A stretch of 64,000 nucleotides of DNA from Aequitasia blattaphilus (GTDB taxonomy: Bacteria > Bacillota > Clostridia > Lachnospirales > Lachnospiraceae), in contig NZ_JAMXOD010000002.1 in assembly GCF_024721305.1 (NCBI RefSeq), positions 62,001 to 126,000 of the forward strand, in the 5' to 3' direction. The translations under genes and the position numbers were made by a program. Within the stretch, counting starts at the first letter, position 1; each line of letters begins with the position of its first letter. The notes under the pieces were generated by a model. It was not told the origin of the DNA and did no database searches. It saw nothing but the letters and a program-made list of their open reading frames with translations. This document shows, piece after piece, positions 15,049-23,688 of this stretch.

Positions 15049-17688
15049 CTAAGCTGTCTGACTACTCAAAACCTCTTTTGCTTTTTCTAATGCCCCATCT
15101 ATTCCTTCTGGATTTTTACCTCCGGCTTGTGCCATATTAGGACGTCCACCACCGCCGCCGCCTACAAGACCGGCTATTTCCTTGATGAGATTTCCGGCAT
15201 GGGCTCCTTTTTTCATTGCTTCCTCTGTTGCCATTGCCAGAAGATTGACTCTTCCATCTGCTTTTGAAGCGATTACAATTACACCTTCACCAATCTTATT
15301 CTTCAACTGATCTCCCAAATCACGAAGTCCATTCATATCCACTTGTTCCACTTGTGTGGTGATTATCTTCACTCCATTAATGTCTTCTATCTGATTTGAC
15401 ACATCTCCCATTGCTTCCTTCGCCATTTGGCTCTTTAAGCTTTCAATTTCACTGTGCAGTCCTTTATTCTCCTTCATAAGAGCAGATACCTTATCACCCA
15501 ATTTATCCGGAGTTGTCTTCGCACTTGCTGCAATCCCATTTAGTCTCGCTTCTAGTGCATCAAAATAATCAAAAAGTCCTGCTGATGTCAATGCTTCAAT
15601 TCGACGTACACCTGCCGCCACTGAGGTTTCACTAATAATCTTAAAAGCCATTAGAGAACCTGTATTTTTTACGTGAGTACCTCCACATAGTTCAATCGAG
15701 AAATCCCCCATTGTCACAACCCGTACGACATCTCCATACTTTTCTCCAAAAAGTGCAGCAGCACCTGTTTTTCTCGCTTCCTCAATGGGCATATTGCGCA
15801 CTGTCACTGGCAGGTCTGCCATAATCTCTTTGTTCACAATTTTCTCAACCTTTTTAATTTCTTCGGCCGTAAGAGCTGAAAAATGAGTGAAGTCAAAACG
15901 AAGTCTTTCACTGTCCACAAAGGAACCTGCTTGTTCCACATGGTTTCCTAAAACCATTTTAAGTGCTTTGTGAAGCAGATGAGTCGCACTGTGATTTCTC
16001 GCCGTACAGTTTCGTCTTTCTCTGTCAATTGTCAGAAGAACCTGATCCCCGGTTTTAAACATTCCCTGCTTTACGTATCCAATATGTCCGATTTTACCAC
16101 CTAATAGTTTTACCACATCTTCCACTACGAAAATAGAGTCTCCCACTGCAATGATTCCCCGGTCAGCTTCTTGTCCACCGCTGGTTGCATAAAATGGTGT
16201 CTGATCCACGAAAATCGTTCCTCTATCTCCTTCGGCAACTCCTTCCACTATCTCTGTTGCTGTTGTTAACACAGTGATTTTCGATTCAAATTCCTCATGA
16301 TCATATCCAACAAATTCACTCGTAACTGCGGGATCAATCTCCTCATATACAGTAGCATCAGCTCCCATATAATTCGTTGTTTTCCAACTGCCCCTTGCTA
16401 ATTCTTTCTGCTTTTCCATGGCCACTTTAAAGCCTGCTTCATCTACGCCTAGATTTTTCTCTTCCAGAATCTCTATGGTTAGATCAATTGGAAACCCATA
16501 AGTATCGTAAAGACGAAAAGCATCTTCACCAGACAAAATCTTTTCTTTTCTCTCCTCCATTTGCTTTTCCATCTCAGAAAGAATAACCAGACCTTTATCA
16601 ATTGTTTTATTAAACTGCTCTTCCTCTTTTGCTACTACCTTAAAAATAAATTCTCTCTTTTCATCCAGCTCAGGATATCCATCCTTTGATCCATCTATGA
16701 CATCTCTTGCCAGACCCACCAAAAATTCTCCTTCAATTCCAAGGAGCCTTCCATGTCTGCACGCTCTTCGTAAAAGCCTTCTCAGAACATACCCTCTTCC
16801 TTCATTGGAAGGCATGATGCCATCTGAAATCATAAAAGAAACTGAGCGAATATGATCTGTAACTACGCGAATCGATACATCCGTGTCATCATCTACACCA
16901 TATTCTTTCTTTGCAAGCTGACACACAGCTTCTCGCAATGCTTTTATCGTATCTACATCAAACATCGAATCAACTTCCTGGACAACACAAGCCAAACGTT
17001 CCAGACCCATTCCCGTATCAATGTTCTTTTGTTCCAGCTCCGTATAGTTGTTGTTTCCATCGTTATTAAACTGGGTAAATACATTGTTCCAGATTTCCAT
17101 ATAGCGGTCACAGTCACAGCCTACTGTACAGTCTTCTTTTCCACAACCAAACTTTTCGCCCCTGTCATAATAGACCTCTGAGCACGGTCCGCATGGTCCT
17201 GCACCATGTTCCCAGAAATTGTCTTCTTTTCCAAAGCGAAAAATCCGTTCTGGGGCAATACCAATATCTTTGTTCCAAATTTCCCACGCTTCATCATCTT
17301 CTAAATATACAGAAGGATACAAACGGTCTGCATCCAATCCAACAACCTCTGTCAAAAATTCCCAAGTCCACTCCAAGGACTCTTTTTTGAAATAATCTCC
17401 AAAGGAAAAATTTCCCAGCATTTCAAAAAAAGTACCGTGTCTCGCTGTTTTCCCTACGTTTTCAATATCTCCTGTACGAATACACTTTTGACAGGTCGCC
17501 ACTCTTTTACTTGGCGGAATTTCCTGTCCTGTAAAATACGGCTTTAAAGGAGCCATACCGGAGTTAATTAACAACAAGCTTTTGTCATTATGAGGAACCA
17601 AAGAAAAGCTTTTCATCTTAAGATGTCCTTTGGTCTCAAAATAATCCAAAAACAGTTGTCTTAATTCATTTACACCACGCTTTTTCAT
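15049..17688 (-). CDS. alaS: Alanine--tRNA ligase
   Basis: Class II synthetase that charges tRNAAla. The 879-residue protein has the normal domain order: catalytic core (about 1-240; FLDYFETKGH, SLLLINSGMAPLKPYF), tRNA-binding helices, the editing domain with zinc ligands (NHSATHLLHKAL and CGGTHVKNTG), a coiled-coil (LMKENKGLHSEIESLKSQM) and the C-Ala domain ending in GLVGGGGGGRPNMAQAGGK. It has its own extended -10 promoter. It is downstream of the hydrogenase gene but 61 bases away. All key motifs are present. Confidence 0.98.
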   Translation of the reverse strand: MKKRGVNELRQLFLDYFETKGHLKMKSFSLVPHNDKSLLLINSGMAPLKPYFTGQEIPPSKRVATCQKCIRTGDIENVGKTARHGTFFEMLGNFSFGDYFKKESLEWTWEFLTEVVGLDADRLYPSVYLEDDEAWEIWNKDIGIAPERIFRFGKEDNFWEHGAGPCGPCSEVYYDRGEKFGCGKEDCTVGCDCDRYMEIWNNVFTQFNNDGNNNYTELEQKNIDTGMGLERLACVVQEVDSMFDVDTIKALREAVCQLAKKEYGVDDDTDVSIRVVTDHIRSVSFMISDGIMPSNEGRGYVLRRLLRRACRHGRLLGIEGEFLVGLARDVIDGSKDGYPELDEKREFIFKVVAKEEEQFNKTIDKGLVILSEMEKQMEERKEKILSGEDAFRLYDTYGFPIDLTIEILEEKNLGVDEAGFKVAMEKQKELARGSWKTTNYMGADATVYEEIDPAVTSEFVGYDHEEFESKITVLTTATEIVEGVAEGDRGTIFVDQTPFYATSGGQEADRGIIAVGDSIFVVEDVVKLLGGKIGHIGYVKQGMFKTGDQVLLTIDRERRNCTARNHSATHLLHKALKMVLGNHVEQAGSFVDSERLRFDFTHFSALTAEEIKKVEKIVNKEIMADLPVTVRNMPIEEARKTGAAALFGEKYGDVVRVVTMGDFSIELCGGTHVKNTGSLMAFKIISETSVAAGVRRIEALTSAGLFDYFDALEARLNGIAASAKTTPDKLGDKVSALMKENKGLHSEIESLKSQMAKEAMGDVSNQIEDINGVKIITTQVEQVDMNGLRDLGDQLKNKIGEGVIVIASKADGRVNLLAMATEEAMKKGAHAGNLIKEIAGLVGGGGGGRPNMAQAGGKNPEGIDGALEKAKEVLSSQTA

Positions 17689-17725
17689 TCACATTTTCTC
17701 CCTTATTTTCAATATAACCTTTGTC

Positions 17726-17731
17726 ATTATA
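17726..17731 (-). promoter_or_regulatory. Extended -10 promoter of alaS
   Basis: TGGTATAAT on the minus strand (perfect TATAAT with TGn) lies 38 bases ahead of the alaS ATG. The only -35 candidate, TTGTCA, is 21 bases away, so the extended -10 probably does most of the work. Confidence 0.55.
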
Positions 17732-17749
17732 CCATAATACTATGGATTG

Positions 17750-19261
17750 CTATGACAATTCAATCTCTTCTAATTCTTTTGCCGGGATATTTACAGAAGA
17801 AGCTGCTACAAGTTTCTGAATCTTCTTCTTCGCCTTCGGAATCTGTATATTGGTACCAGCTCCGGCAACACATCCCCCTGGACACCCCATTCCCTCAATT
17901 AAGCAGCCATTTAATCTGCCCGCCTTTGCAAGGGCAAGTGTCTTTTTACATTCTGCCAAACCTTCTGCATGCTCGATTTTAACTTCTACGCCTTCATAAT
18001 AAGTGTTTACACATTCTTCAATTGCTTGCGCCACTCCTCCTGCAACAGCATAGCCTCTTCCAGCTCCCGTTGCGTCATGTAAGGATGCTTCACTGGTTTC
18101 TTCCAGCAAATTGATATTCTTCGCGGCAAACATCGCGCTTAACTCTTCAAAGGTAATAACAAAGTCCACATCGCTTCGAACGCTTTTTCTTGAGGCTTCC
18201 AGTTTTTTCGCAGCACATGGTCCAATAAAAACTACTCTGGCATCAGGCTGCTCTTTTTTAATAGATCTTGCAGTTGCAACCATCGGTGTTAACTCTTCTG
18301 AAACCTCTTCGATTAATGTTGGAAAATATTTCTTTGCCAGCATTGCCCAAGAAGGACAACAAGAGGTAAGCAAAAATGGCAACTCTCCTGTTGCTACTTT
18401 TTCTACGTAATGGTGGGCTTCCGCAATTGCTCCAATATCTGCTCCTAAAGCCACTTCATGAACAGCAGTAAAGCCAAGCTTTTTAAGCCCGCCTATTAAA
18501 TTTCTTGCATTTACATCATCTCCAAATTGGCCTTCAAAAGCCGGCGCAATCTCTGCAACAATATTGTCGTCACTTTTTAGCGCTCTCATAAGCTGAAAAA
18601 TCTGAGATTTATCAGAAATAGCACCAAAGGGGCAATTCACCATGCACATACCACAGGATACACATTTATCATTATCGATATACGCTCTTTTCAAACTATC
18701 ATTAACAATTGCATCGACTCCACAAGCTTTTTTACACGGTCTCTCTTTTTTCGCAATAGCATCATAAGGACAAACCGCTTTACACTTCCCACATTTAATA
18801 CACTTGTCTTGGTCAATAAAGGATTTTCCATTCACCATTGAAACTGCATCTTTGGGACAGACTTCCACACAAGGATGAGCCAAACATCCTTTACATTGAT
18901 TGCTTACCTCAAATTTATTTTCTTCACAGCTTTCACAAGCCGATGGAATAACTTGCATAAGAGGTGGTTCATAATATTTTTCGGAAATATTACTTTCTTC
19001 CACACCCTGGGTCAAATGAACGGGTTTATCCTCCGGGCGAAGAGACATTCCCATAGCCAGTCGCAAACGCTCTCTTACAATGGCTCTGGAGCGGTAAATG
19101 CTTTCCCTATACGTAGTATTGTCTTCTGTTATCAATTTATAGGGTATTGCTTCCATGTCTTCTACTAAACTATCTGCTGTACTGGTATCTCCTAATCTTG
19201 CAACCTCTTCAAATACAAGTTTTCTGATTTGTTTTACTCTCGTGTCTAATCCTCTTTCCAT
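17750..19261 (-). CDS. [FeFe] hydrogenase, group B-like
   Basis: A 503-residue iron-only hydrogenase that makes or uses H2. The three H-cluster motifs are complete: TSCCPSW (299-305), GPCAAKKLEA (347-356) and EGMGCPGGCVAGAG (456-469). The second and third differ from the classic group A forms (MPCTAKK, EVMACPGGC) and match group B, whose partners and physiological role are poorly known. Upstream is a cysteine-rich ferredoxin-like part: C109, C112, C123, C126, C131, C135, then 4Fe-4S sets at C154-C164 and C200-C210. No NADH-binding subunit lies nearby. It follows metH by 6 bases in the same direction, so the two are probably co-transcribed. Confidence 0.93.
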   Translation of the reverse strand: MERGLDTRVKQIRKLVFEEVARLGDTSTADSLVEDMEAIPYKLITEDNTTYRESIYRSRAIVRERLRLAMGMSLRPEDKPVHLTQGVEESNISEKYYEPPLMQVIPSACESCEENKFEVSNQCKGCLAHPCVEVCPKDAVSMVNGKSFIDQDKCIKCGKCKAVCPYDAIAKKERPCKKACGVDAIVNDSLKRAYIDNDKCVSCGMCMVNCPFGAISDKSQIFQLMRALKSDDNIVAEIAPAFEGQFGDDVNARNLIGGLKKLGFTAVHEVALGADIGAIAEAHHYVEKVATGELPFLLTSCCPSWAMLAKKYFPTLIEEVSEELTPMVATARSIKKEQPDARVVFIGPCAAKKLEASRKSVRSDVDFVITFEELSAMFAAKNINLLEETSEASLHDATGAGRGYAVAGGVAQAIEECVNTYYEGVEVKIEHAEGLAECKKTLALAKAGRLNGCLIEGMGCPGGCVAGAGTNIQIPKAKKKIQKLVAASSVNIPAKELEEIELS

Positions 19262-19267
19262 AATGTC

Positions 19268-21655
19268 TCAATCCTCCAAGTTTTTAAATAGTTGTTTTGC
19301 GTATCGAACTGATTGCATTGCATCTTTCCCGTAGAAATCAGCACACATTTGATCTGCGTACTCTTGATTTAATACTGCTCCTCCTACCATTACCTTGCAA
19401 TCTGGTTTCGCTTCCTTTAATTGTTTAATTGTTTCCTCCATGCTTACAACCGTTGTGGTCATCAAAGCACTGAGCCCCACTAATTTAACCTCTTGTCTGA
19501 CTGCTTCCTCAACAATACGGCTTGGCAATACATCTTTCCCCAGATCAATCACATCAAACCCATAGTTTTCCAGTAAAACTTTCACAATATTTTTCCCAAT
19601 ATCATGTATATCACCTTTTACCGTTGCTACAATAACTTTGTCCTTCGCTTCCTTTTCTTCTCCAGTCTTTTTAATCTCATCCTGCAAAAGACCAAAAGCT
19701 TGCTTCGCAGCATCTGCACTCATTAGTAGCTGGGGCAGAAAAATAGATCCTTCTTCAAATCCTTTCCCAACCACATCCAACGCTGGCATTAAGTCTTCAT
19801 TTACAATATCTAAGGGCTTTTTATCCTTTAAAAGCTTCCGTGTCAACTGTGACGCTTCATCCTTCAACCCCTTTTCGATTGCTGCTTTTAGAGAAAATAT
19901 ATCCCTTCCTGCTTTCTCTTTCGGCTCCATTTCCTTCCCAGTATACCCGATATAATCCAGACAATTCTTATCATAGCCAGCAAGTGCACGATAGGAAAAA
20001 TAAGTATCCATCATCTCTTTCGTTCCCGGATTAATAATTCCGGCATTTAACCCTGCTTCTAACGCACAAGCATAAAAGTTCGAATTGATTTTTCCTCGAT
20101 TGGGAAGTCCAAAAGAGATATTCGAAACCCCCAGAGCCGTTTTTACTCCAAACCGTTTCTTCACTTCCCGGATTCCCTCTAATACAATGCAGGCTCCCTT
20201 TGGTTCTGAACTGATGGTCATGGCAAGAACATCAATAATAATATCTTTTTTGTCAATCCCGTATTTTTTTGCTTCTTCAATTATTCGTCCTGCTATTTCC
20301 ACCCTGCCTTCTGAAGTGTCTGGAATTCCGTTCTCATCCAAGGTAAGTCCCAGCACAACGCCGCCATACTTTGCAACCAATGGAAATACTTCATCCATAG
20401 AAGCTTGTTTTCCATTAACTGAGTTTACCATCCCTTTTCCATTATAGGCCCTTAAGCCGCTTTCCATAGCCTGCAAATCTACCGTATCTATTTGAAGAGG
20501 CAGACTCGTTATGCTTTGAATTTCTCTCACCAGATGAATCATTGTTTCCTCTTCATCAATCTCTGGCAATCCCACATTTACATCCAATATATGAGCCCCT
20601 GCCTCTTCTTGAGCCAGCGCCTCCTTTAAGATATAATCATAGTCCTTTGCAACCAGGGCTTCTTTTAATTTTTTCTTTCCCGTAGGATTGATTCTTTCTC
20701 CAATAATCACCGGATCATCCGTTAAAATGAGGGCTTTTCCGTATGAAGATACAATGGTATAATCTTTGTTCTTAACCGCCTCAAAGGGCACTGTCTTACA
20801 AGATTCTACCATTTTTTTAATATGCTTGGGAGTGGTTCCACAGCAGCCACCTACAATTCCAGCTCCCATACGAGATATTTTTTCCATGTAGTCCCCGAAT
20901 TCCTCCGGTCCAACATCGTAATAGACTTCTCCATCCTTTTGTCTTGGCAATCCTGCATTCGGTTTTACAATCACGGGCTTCGATGAATATTTTAATAACT
21001 CTTCCAGGATTGGAATCATATGAGCCGGTCCCATTGCACAGTTAATTCCTAATGCATCTACTCTCAGCCCTTCCAGCATGGCAACAGCTCCTGGAACATC
21101 TCCTCCTGTTAACAGCTTTCCATTTTCATCAAAAATCATAGTAACAAAAACCGGTAATTTTGTATTTTCTTTTGCTGCCAACACGGCTGCCTTTGTTTCA
21201 TACAAATCACTCATAGTTTCGATGTGGATTAAATCGACACCTTCTTCTTCTCCAATTACCATAACCTCCTGAAATGCCCGATAAGCATCCTCGAAGGATA
21301 AATCGCCAAGAGGTTTAAGAAGCTTGCCTGTTGGTCCAACATCCAAGCCTATATAGGGACTTTGTGCCGCCTTTGCATTTTTGATTGCAGCCTTTACAAT
21401 AGCGGAAACCTGATATTCTCCATTCTGGAACTTAAGACCATTTGCACCAAAAGTGTTGGTCAATATAATATCACTTCCCGCTTCCACATATTGTTTATGT
21501 ATTTGAATGATTTCCTCTGGCTTCTCTATATTCCATATTTCCGGAAACTCTCCACCTTTCAGACCCCGGTCCTGTAACAGAGTTCCCATGCCACCATCTA
21601 AAAACAAACGTTTTTTATTTACGAAATGTACAATCTCTTTTTTTACACTCTCCAC
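19268..21655 (-). CDS. metH: Cobalamin-dependent methionine synthase, lacking the activation domain
   Basis: Transfers methyl from methyltetrahydrofolate via cobalamin to homocysteine. It has a homocysteine methyltransferase barrel (LFLDGGMGTLLQDRG, zinc ligands in GINCAMGP and GGCCGTTP), a pterin-binding barrel (IIGERINPTGKKKLKEAL, LPLQIDT), then the B12 cap and B12-binding domain with DIHDIGKNIV (cobalt-ligand His). The SAM-binding reactivation domain of full MetH is absent, but an activation-domain protein is encoded just upstream, so the enzyme is split. I took the GTG at 21655 (GGTGG upstream); a GTG at 21664 or TTG at 21691 is possible. It overlaps the end of the activator gene by about 41 bases. 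Confidence 0.93.
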   Translation of the reverse strand: MESVKKEIVHFVNKKRLFLDGGMGTLLQDRGLKGGEFPEIWNIEKPEEIIQIHKQYVEAGSDIILTNTFGANGLKFQNGEYQVSAIVKAAIKNAKAAQSPYIGLDVGPTGKLLKPLGDLSFEDAYRAFQEVMVIGEEEGVDLIHIETMSDLYETKAAVLAAKENTKLPVFVTMIFDENGKLLTGGDVPGAVAMLEGLRVDALGINCAMGPAHMIPILEELLKYSSKPVIVKPNAGLPRQKDGEVYYDVGPEEFGDYMEKISRMGAGIVGGCCGTTPKHIKKMVESCKTVPFEAVKNKDYTIVSSYGKALILTDDPVIIGERINPTGKKKLKEALVAKDYDYILKEALAQEEAGAHILDVNVGLPEIDEEETMIHLVREIQSITSLPLQIDTVDLQAMESGLRAYNGKGMVNSVNGKQASMDEVFPLVAKYGGVVLGLTLDENGIPDTSEGRVEIAGRIIEEAKKYGIDKKDIIIDVLAMTISSEPKGACIVLEGIREVKKRFGVKTALGVSNISFGLPNRGKINSNFYACALEAGLNAGIINPGTKEMMDTYFSYRALAGYDKNCLDYIGYTGKEMEPKEKAGRDIFSLKAAIEKGLKDEASQLTRKLLKDKKPLDIVNEDLMPALDVVGKGFEEGSIFLPQLLMSADAAKQAFGLLQDEIKKTGEEKEAKDKVIVATVKGDIHDIGKNIVKVLLENYGFDVIDLGKDVLPSRIVEEAVRQEVKLVGLSALMTTTVVSMEETIKQLKEAKPDCKVMVGGAVLNQEYADQMCADFYGKDAMQSVRYAKQLFKNLED

Positions 21656-22265
21656 ATTTTCCACCCTTATTCTTTTTTTGAAAAGGTCCAAGACCTACAA
21701 CTCCCGTCACAGACTTCAAGGGATTAAGCATTCCCTGCTCTGTACTCGTTAGGGCAAGGCGCTTGCCAGCATCTACCCTATCTAATATTTCTTTTTGATG
21801 GGAAATACTAAAATCACCATATCCAGGACTAAATCTTTGATGAAGATAGAGTCCTTCCTTTTCATGTTCTATTTTAAGCATATTAAAGTAAACGTCAAGC
21901 TCATATTCTAAAAGTGCAGCAGCACCACTTTGTATTCCCACTACTTTTGCCATATCTGAAATGGAAAAACGCTTCATTAACCGATCCACTTCAATCCCCA
22001 AAGTCGCTGCAAAAAGATATACCTCACGAGCATTTTCCAGGTTTTTCTGTAAATTATCACTGCAAACAGCTATATCCCCAAGCATCATTTTGCCATCCTC
22101 TAACAGATAAAAAGGAAACCTTTTTGCAGATATGCGGAAACGAGAGACTTCCTCCACTCGTTGAACTGATTCTTCTGCCAACTTCTCAATATCCTTTGGC
22201 ACTCCCTTTCCCCCATATCCCATATAGCGAATTGTTTCCTTTAAAATAACCTTATAATTCCTCAT
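21615..22265 (-). CDS. Stand-alone methionine synthase activation-domain protein
   Basis: A 216-residue protein matching the vitamin B12-dependent methionine synthase activation domain. It should bind SAM and help reduce and remethylate inactive cob(II)alamin on the truncated MetH encoded next to it. Family features are SVQRVEEVSRFRIS, LFAATLGIEVDRLM, QSGAAALLEYELD and the substrate-site LHQRFSPGYGDFSISHQ. The C-terminus carries an extra lysine-rich tail with three cysteines (GGKCGECKKRDCTFRK), a possible small metal-binding knuckle. The start has AGGAGC upstream and overlaps the glgA stop. Confidence 0.87.
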   Translation of the reverse strand: MRNYKVILKETIRYMGYGGKGVPKDIEKLAEESVQRVEEVSRFRISAKRFPFYLLEDGKMMLGDIAVCSDNLQKNLENAREVYLFAATLGIEVDRLMKRFSISDMAKVVGIQSGAAALLEYELDVYFNMLKIEHEKEGLYLHQRFSPGYGDFSISHQKEILDRVDAGKRLALTSTEQGMLNPLKSVTGVVGLGPFQKKNKGGKCGECKKRDCTFRK

Positions 22266-23688
22266 ATAGCTCCTGATATTGCAGCGCCGAATTTTTCCAG
22301 GAAAAATCCTCTTCCATTCCTCTCTCCACTATCTTATTCCACTGCCTTTTCTTGTCAAAATAAATACTCTGTGCATAGCGAACAATGCTTAGCATTTCAT
22401 GGGCATTATAATTCATAAAGCCAAATCCTGTTCCCACCTTCTCATATTCATTATAAGCTTCCACTGTGTCAATCAGTCCGCCTGTCTGTCGTACAATGGG
22501 AACCGTTCCATAACGAAGACTCATTAATTGACTGAGTCCACAAGGCTCAAATAGGGATGGCATCAGAAAAGCATCAGCAGATGCATAAATCTTATGGGAC
22601 ATTTCCTCCGAATAATAAATATTAGCAGATACTTTGTCCGGATACTTCCATGCAAAATGCCGAAGCATATTTTCATATTTGTCTTCTCCAGTACCCAGTG
22701 CTACAATCTGCACCTCGTCCTGGCATAATTCATCCATAATGCAATCAATCAAGTCAAATCCCTTTTGATCTGTCAGTCTTGATACAATACCAATCATCAT
22801 TACCTTCGCGTCTTCTTTCAGCCCTAACTCCTTTTGAAGAGCCAACTTATTCTTTCCCTTTTCCCGTCTGAAATTTGACACACTGTAATTTTTAAAAATC
22901 ATCTTATCTGTTTCAGGATTGTATTCGTCATAGTCAATCCCATTTACGATTCCCGTAAGATTATTTGATCTGGCACGAATTAATCCATCCAGTCTCTCGC
23001 CATAAAATGGTGTCTGAATTTCTTCGGCATAAGAATGACTTACTGTCGTAATCCAATCGGAATACACAATTCCGCCTTTCAAATAATTCGCATCTTCATA
23101 AGCCTCTAATTTATCCGGTGAAAAGTAATATTGAGGAAGACCGGTAATATCTCTTACTCGTTTTGTGTCCCAAATCCCCTGGAACCTTAGATTATGAATC
23201 GTCATAATCGTTTTAATACCGCGGAAAAACTCATCACCATAGCGGAAATTGTCTAAAAACACAGGAATCAAACCGGTTTGCCAGTCGTGACAATGTATAA
23301 TATCCGGTCGAAAACCAATCACCGGAATTGAGCTCAAGACAGCCTTCGAAAAAAAGGCGAATTTTTCTATATCCTCATAAGCGCGGCCATAGGGCATCAT
23401 TCCTCCAAAATAATACTCATTATCCAGAAAATAATAAGTGATTCCTTCATGCTTATATTCAAAAATGCCTACGTACTGTTGTCTCCAGTTTAAATCCATA
23501 TAGAAATGGCTCAAGAAACGAAACTGATCCCTCCACTCACGAGGTATGCTGGTATAGTTCGGAAGCACTACACGAATATTATATTCTTTCTTGTCAAATT
23601 CTTTTGGCAAAGAACCAACTACATCAGCCAGCCCCCCTGTCTTTATAAAAGGTACGGCCTCGGATGCCGCAAATAGTATATTCATCAT
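22252..23688 (-). CDS. glgA: Glycogen synthase (ADP-glucose)
   Basis: Family GT5 glucosyltransferase that extends alpha-1,4-glucan from ADP-glucose. The 478-residue protein starts NILFAASEAVPFIKTGGLADVVGSLP, with the KTGGL loop that binds the glucosyl donor, and has two Rossmann-like halves. The C-terminal catalytic stretch is ADAFLMPSLFEPCGLSQL with the conserved E and C, then VRQTGGLIDTV. It overlaps recN by 4 bases (ATGA), so it is translationally coupled to a DNA-repair gene. No other glycogen genes are in view. Confidence 0.95.
   Translation of the reverse strand: MMNILFAASEAVPFIKTGGLADVVGSLPKEFDKKEYNIRVVLPNYTSIPREWRDQFRFLSHFYMDLNWRQQYVGIFEYKHEGITYYFLDNEYYFGGMMPYGRAYEDIEKFAFFSKAVLSSIPVIGFRPDIIHCHDWQTGLIPVFLDNFRYGDEFFRGIKTIMTIHNLRFQGIWDTKRVRDITGLPQYYFSPDKLEAYEDANYLKGGIVYSDWITTVSHSYAEEIQTPFYGERLDGLIRARSNNLTGIVNGIDYDEYNPETDKMIFKNYSVSNFRREKGKNKLALQKELGLKEDAKVMMIGIVSRLTDQKGFDLIDCIMDELCQDEVQIVALGTGEDKYENMLRHFAWKYPDKVSANIYYSEEMSHKIYASADAFLMPSLFEPCGLSQLMSLRYGTVPIVRQTGGLIDTVEAYNEYEKVGTGFGFMNYNAHEMLSIVRYAQSIYFDKKRQWNKIVERGMEEDFSWKNSALQYQELYEEL

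Noticed and set aside
21507-21752. Plus-strand ORF over the metH-activator junction
   Set aside because: It is antisense to two real genes and has no ribosome site or family match.
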